Below, one piece after another: positions 56,172-58,441 of a DNA stretch of 58,441 bases. Made by a program: the position numbers and the translations under genes. The DNA is from Strigomonas culicis (Eukaryota; Euglenozoa; Kinetoplastea; Trypanosomatida; Trypanosomatidae). Every line of letters begins with the position of its first letter. Position 1 is the stretch's first letter. The stretch spans positions 1 to 58,441 of the forward strand of contig AUXH01000040.1 in the NCBI GenBank assembly GCA_000482145.1, read 5' to 3'. The notes below the pieces were generated by a model. It was not told the origin of the DNA and made no database searches. It saw only the letters and a list, made by a program, of their open reading frames with translations.

Positions 56172-58265
56172 TTATATTTCATTCCCTTCATGGTAAATCT
56201 TTGCATGAATGTGGGTCGTGTGCAGCTTATTTCGTCGGTTCGTCCACTTCAGCAAGACAGTTCCGATCGAGGGACATATATAGTGGCTCGCCCCGTCTCG
56301 CATTTCTACATCGTTATACACATGGATAATCTCACTGCCGTCGGCGGGGACGAAGAGGACCGTAAAGTCGATCGGACGCTTCTTGCGCACGGTGAACTCC
56401 CATATGAGCTCCTCGTGTTCATGCATGGCAAAGGAAAAGGAGCGGTGCTTCTTTGGCGACACATGCAGCAGTCGCACAGTGGTCTTCATCTGACCGGGCC
56501 TCACACTTCGTGACTGGTTCATCGAGGCGGCCGGCATGCTGCTGTCGAACTCCGACGGTATGCTGGAAGTCTCCGATGTTTCACTGTCCGCCTCGGGGTG
56601 ATACACGACATGACAACACCCGCCCATGCAGTGGCAGTAACCGCCATATTCCTCCGGCAGTAATTCACTGTCAATGGCCTTTTTGAGCGTCTCCGCTGTT
56701 TTGCTTTTCGTGCAGAAGCTGATCTTCTCCCGCGTGGACTCTTGGATGGCTTTGCGAATGCTCATGTAGGTGAACGTGAAGAGCGGATGGCAGTTCACAA
56801 TGTAAATGTGTCGCAGCGTTTCCGGATAATGGCGCTGCACCATCATGATAACGGAGATCACGCGCGTTACGAGGGGTTTATAGATGAATCGTTTAATGCG
56901 CAGACCCTTGCAGTCCACCACAACAACCGAGGATGTAATAAGGCTCTTCTTGGGCAAGATGCGTTGCTCCTTTTCCATCTTCTCCGATATGAAGGCCTCT
57001 CGCACAACGTTTTGCCCCATGTTCTTGAGATTGTTGAAGCGGATCAGCTGTAGCATGATCTCTACTGTGTACACAGAGAAGAGAGAGATGAGGGACTTGA
57101 TGTCCGTGCCGAGCGGTGCCAGCTGAAAGAGCTCCTTGGCGAAGCGCCGACTACTCAGCGCGTGCAAACGCACGTACAGCACCGGGTGTCCCTCTTTGTC
57201 CCAGTAGTGGAAGGTGGAGGGGACGCGCGCGAGAAAAGTGCGCGCGATGGGCTCCAACAGCGAATGAAAATTCAACGACTCTGTGTCCATCGTCAACGTG
57301 GCGCCATCCGTGATGGGTCGCGCAGCGGCAGTCGTGTCCAGCAACATGGAGCTCTCCAGGTCGGCCTCGTTGTCCTCGGGGATTAGTGTAAGCGACTGCA
57401 GCGCATTGCTAGGACTCCGCACCGTTGGCGATTCGCTGTCTTTACCCTGCGACTCAACACTGGCATCGTCATCGTCAGACGATTCCTTCTTGAAGAGGAT
57501 CCCGTGTGGAAACACCTTGTCCTTCAAACGAGCAAGCAACCAGCGATCGCCAGACTTTCTGCGGTCCCCTTTGACCTTCAGTTTATGCACATGCTGAGAG
57601 GAATGGAGCGCCTCGTCTCGCTCCAGCGTCGTGGCGTTCGCAACGTCCTCTTGTACTTTTTGGTTCCGCACAGGTGCCTTCTCAGACTTCTGCTCCGTCC
57701 CATTTTCATAATAGTCAGAGTAGTTCGTTGTGTAGAAGTTATCGGTCGGGGTCATCACGGGAGATTCCGTCGGCTCCCGGCACATGCTTTGACTCATAGT
57801 GTTACCATCGGACGAGACCTTGACAAGCGGCAGCCCCAGCTGTTCACAAATGGCCGCCTCGTTGTAGCCTTGCAGTGGGATGAGCGAGGTGAACACCGCC
57901 ATGTAGTCCACATTCTGCTTCCGGCGGAACTCGGCCGTCTTGAGAAAATGCTTCAACGCGTCATCGACACGAAATTGCGAAGACTTGAGGTAGCGAAAGA
58001 GAATGATCTGGATATCCATCTCCGTGAGATTGCGCCCAAATCGAGCATAATAGCGCTTCAGGTACTCGTCTGATGGTAGTGTAGATTCATTCGAATCGGG
58101 CAGCTCCTTTTTCTCCGCGAGATTCCGGATCGCATTGCTCATCCTCTCGATGGCGGATAAGTGGTTGGAGGGATTTTCATCCGTTAACTCTGTCACCTCC
58201 CCCCTTTCATGCGTGTGTGCCTCCTTTTCTTTGTGTTTGTGCTTATCTCTCCTTCCAAAGGGCAT
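56172..58265 (-). CDS. SEC14 (CRAL-TRIO) lipid-transfer protein with GOLD-like C-terminal domain
   Basis: 697 residues. A basic/His-rich N-terminus is followed by a CRAL-TRIO N-terminal helix bundle (about 66-118, IILFRYLKSSQFRVDDALKH). The lipid-binding SEC14 lobe is at about 351-542: HYWDKEGHPVLYVRLHAL, SSVVVVDCKGLRIKRF, HIYIVNCHPLFTFTYM and the closing ELLPEEYGGYC. A GOLD-like beta-sandwich (about 587-697) contains WEFTVRKKRPIDFTVLFVP. Between the helix bundle and the SEC14 lobe is an unusual insert of ~230 residues with Lys/Ser-rich disorder. The SEC14-GOLD pairing occurs in SEC14-like and patellin proteins that move phosphoinositides or other lipids between membranes. An AG lies one base from the ATG. 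Confidence 0.88.
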   Translation of the reverse strand: MPFGRRDKHKHKEKEAHTHERGEVTELTDENPSNHLSAIERMSNAIRNLAEKKELPDSNESTLPSDEYLKRYYARFGRNLTEMDIQIILFRYLKSSQFRVDDALKHFLKTAEFRRKQNVDYMAVFTSLIPLQGYNEAAICEQLGLPLVKVSSDGNTMSQSMCREPTESPVMTPTDNFYTTNYSDYYENGTEQKSEKAPVRNQKVQEDVANATTLERDEALHSSQHVHKLKVKGDRRKSGDRWLLARLKDKVFPHGILFKKESSDDDDASVESQGKDSESPTVRSPSNALQSLTLIPEDNEADLESSMLLDTTAAARPITDGATLTMDTESLNFHSLLEPIARTFLARVPSTFHYWDKEGHPVLYVRLHALSSRRFAKELFQLAPLGTDIKSLISLFSVYTVEIMLQLIRFNNLKNMGQNVVREAFISEKMEKEQRILPKKSLITSSVVVVDCKGLRIKRFIYKPLVTRVISVIMMVQRHYPETLRHIYIVNCHPLFTFTYMSIRKAIQESTREKISFCTKSKTAETLKKAIDSELLPEEYGGYCHCMGGCCHVVYHPEADSETSETSSIPSEFDSSMPAASMNQSRSVRPGQMKTTVRLLHVSPKKHRSFSFAMHEHEELIWEFTVRKKRPIDFTVLFVPADGSEIIHVYNDVEMRDGASHYICPSIGTVLLKWTNRRNKLHTTHIHAKIYHEGNEI

Positions 58266-58441
58266 TCTTTTGTTGTGTACGTGGATTACAAGATAGAGAA
58301 AAGCGGGAGTTAGAAGGTGAGTAGAAGGAACAAAGAAATAACATATTTACATTTAGTTCTCGTGCGTTTAGATGAACATACAGCATTTCCTTTTTTCTTT
58401 TTTTACCTACGGGCAGTGTGAATAGAAGCGACATTTAGAAA
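58266..58441. other. Upstream flank of the SEC14 gene
   Basis: Intergenic DNA to the right edge of the window; on minus it is pyrimidine-rich near 58290-58320. No gene seen. Confidence 0.5.

Overview
This window is nuclear DNA of a trypanosomatid (kinetoplastid protist). The evidence is: long intronless ORFs packed on one strand, then on the other; pyrimidine tracts followed by AG just upstream of most start codons (trans-splice acceptors); AT-rich intergenic DNA with simple repeats between GC-rich coding regions; and families with kinetoplastid-specific forms (a kinase-guanylyltransferase fusion, and an atypical peptide deformylase). I cannot name the species. Intergenic spacing is mostly 200-1000 bp.

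Layout: two convergent polycistronic units meet at a strand-switch region, about 28658-29536. The left unit is all plus strand: an ATR-type PIKK (408-9044), two small unknown proteins, a proline-rich B-box/coiled-coil protein, a helical-repeat protein, a kynurenine formamidase-family protein with an odd hydrophobic insert, a MER3/HFM1-type helicase, a SAPS-domain PP6-regulator-like protein, and a very GC-rich unknown. The strand-switch region carries tRNA-Glu(CTC) on minus and tRNA-Lys(CTT) on plus, each pointing head-on into the nearer Pol II unit. The right unit is all minus strand. From the switch outward it holds sideroflexin, a Trp/Cys-rich duplicated protein, a degenerate capping-enzyme paralogue, a CE1-type capping enzyme, a LicD/fukutin-like protein, CPSF160, a DeSI-like PPPDE protein with a PUL-like tail, a Wss1-like protease, a peptide deformylase, a divergent kinase, a tiny membrane protein, RPB7 and a SEC14-GOLD protein.

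Functional themes: four genes of the right unit act on mRNA made by Pol II (RPB7, CPSF160, CE1 and its paralogue). Two neighbours belong to SUMO/Cdc48-type biology (PPPDE-PUL and Wss1-like). The left unit has two genome-maintenance genes (ATR, MER3). Gene order in these polycistrons usually does not imply co-regulation.

The most interesting signal is at the N-termini of the two tandem capping-enzyme-family genes. Both begin with sequences matching the PAM2 consensus (LNPxAxxFxP-like) that binds the MLLE domain of poly(A)-binding protein: one copy in the paralogue and three copies in CE1. The paralogue also appears to have lost the guanylyltransferase lysine and the motif IV aspartate while keeping its P-loop. 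Together they suggest a PABP-tethered cap-repair or cap-remodelling module. This is inference from sequence only.

Several starts were set at the first ATG downstream of a plausible splice acceptor rather than at the longest open frame. All homology calls are from motif recognition; no search was run.
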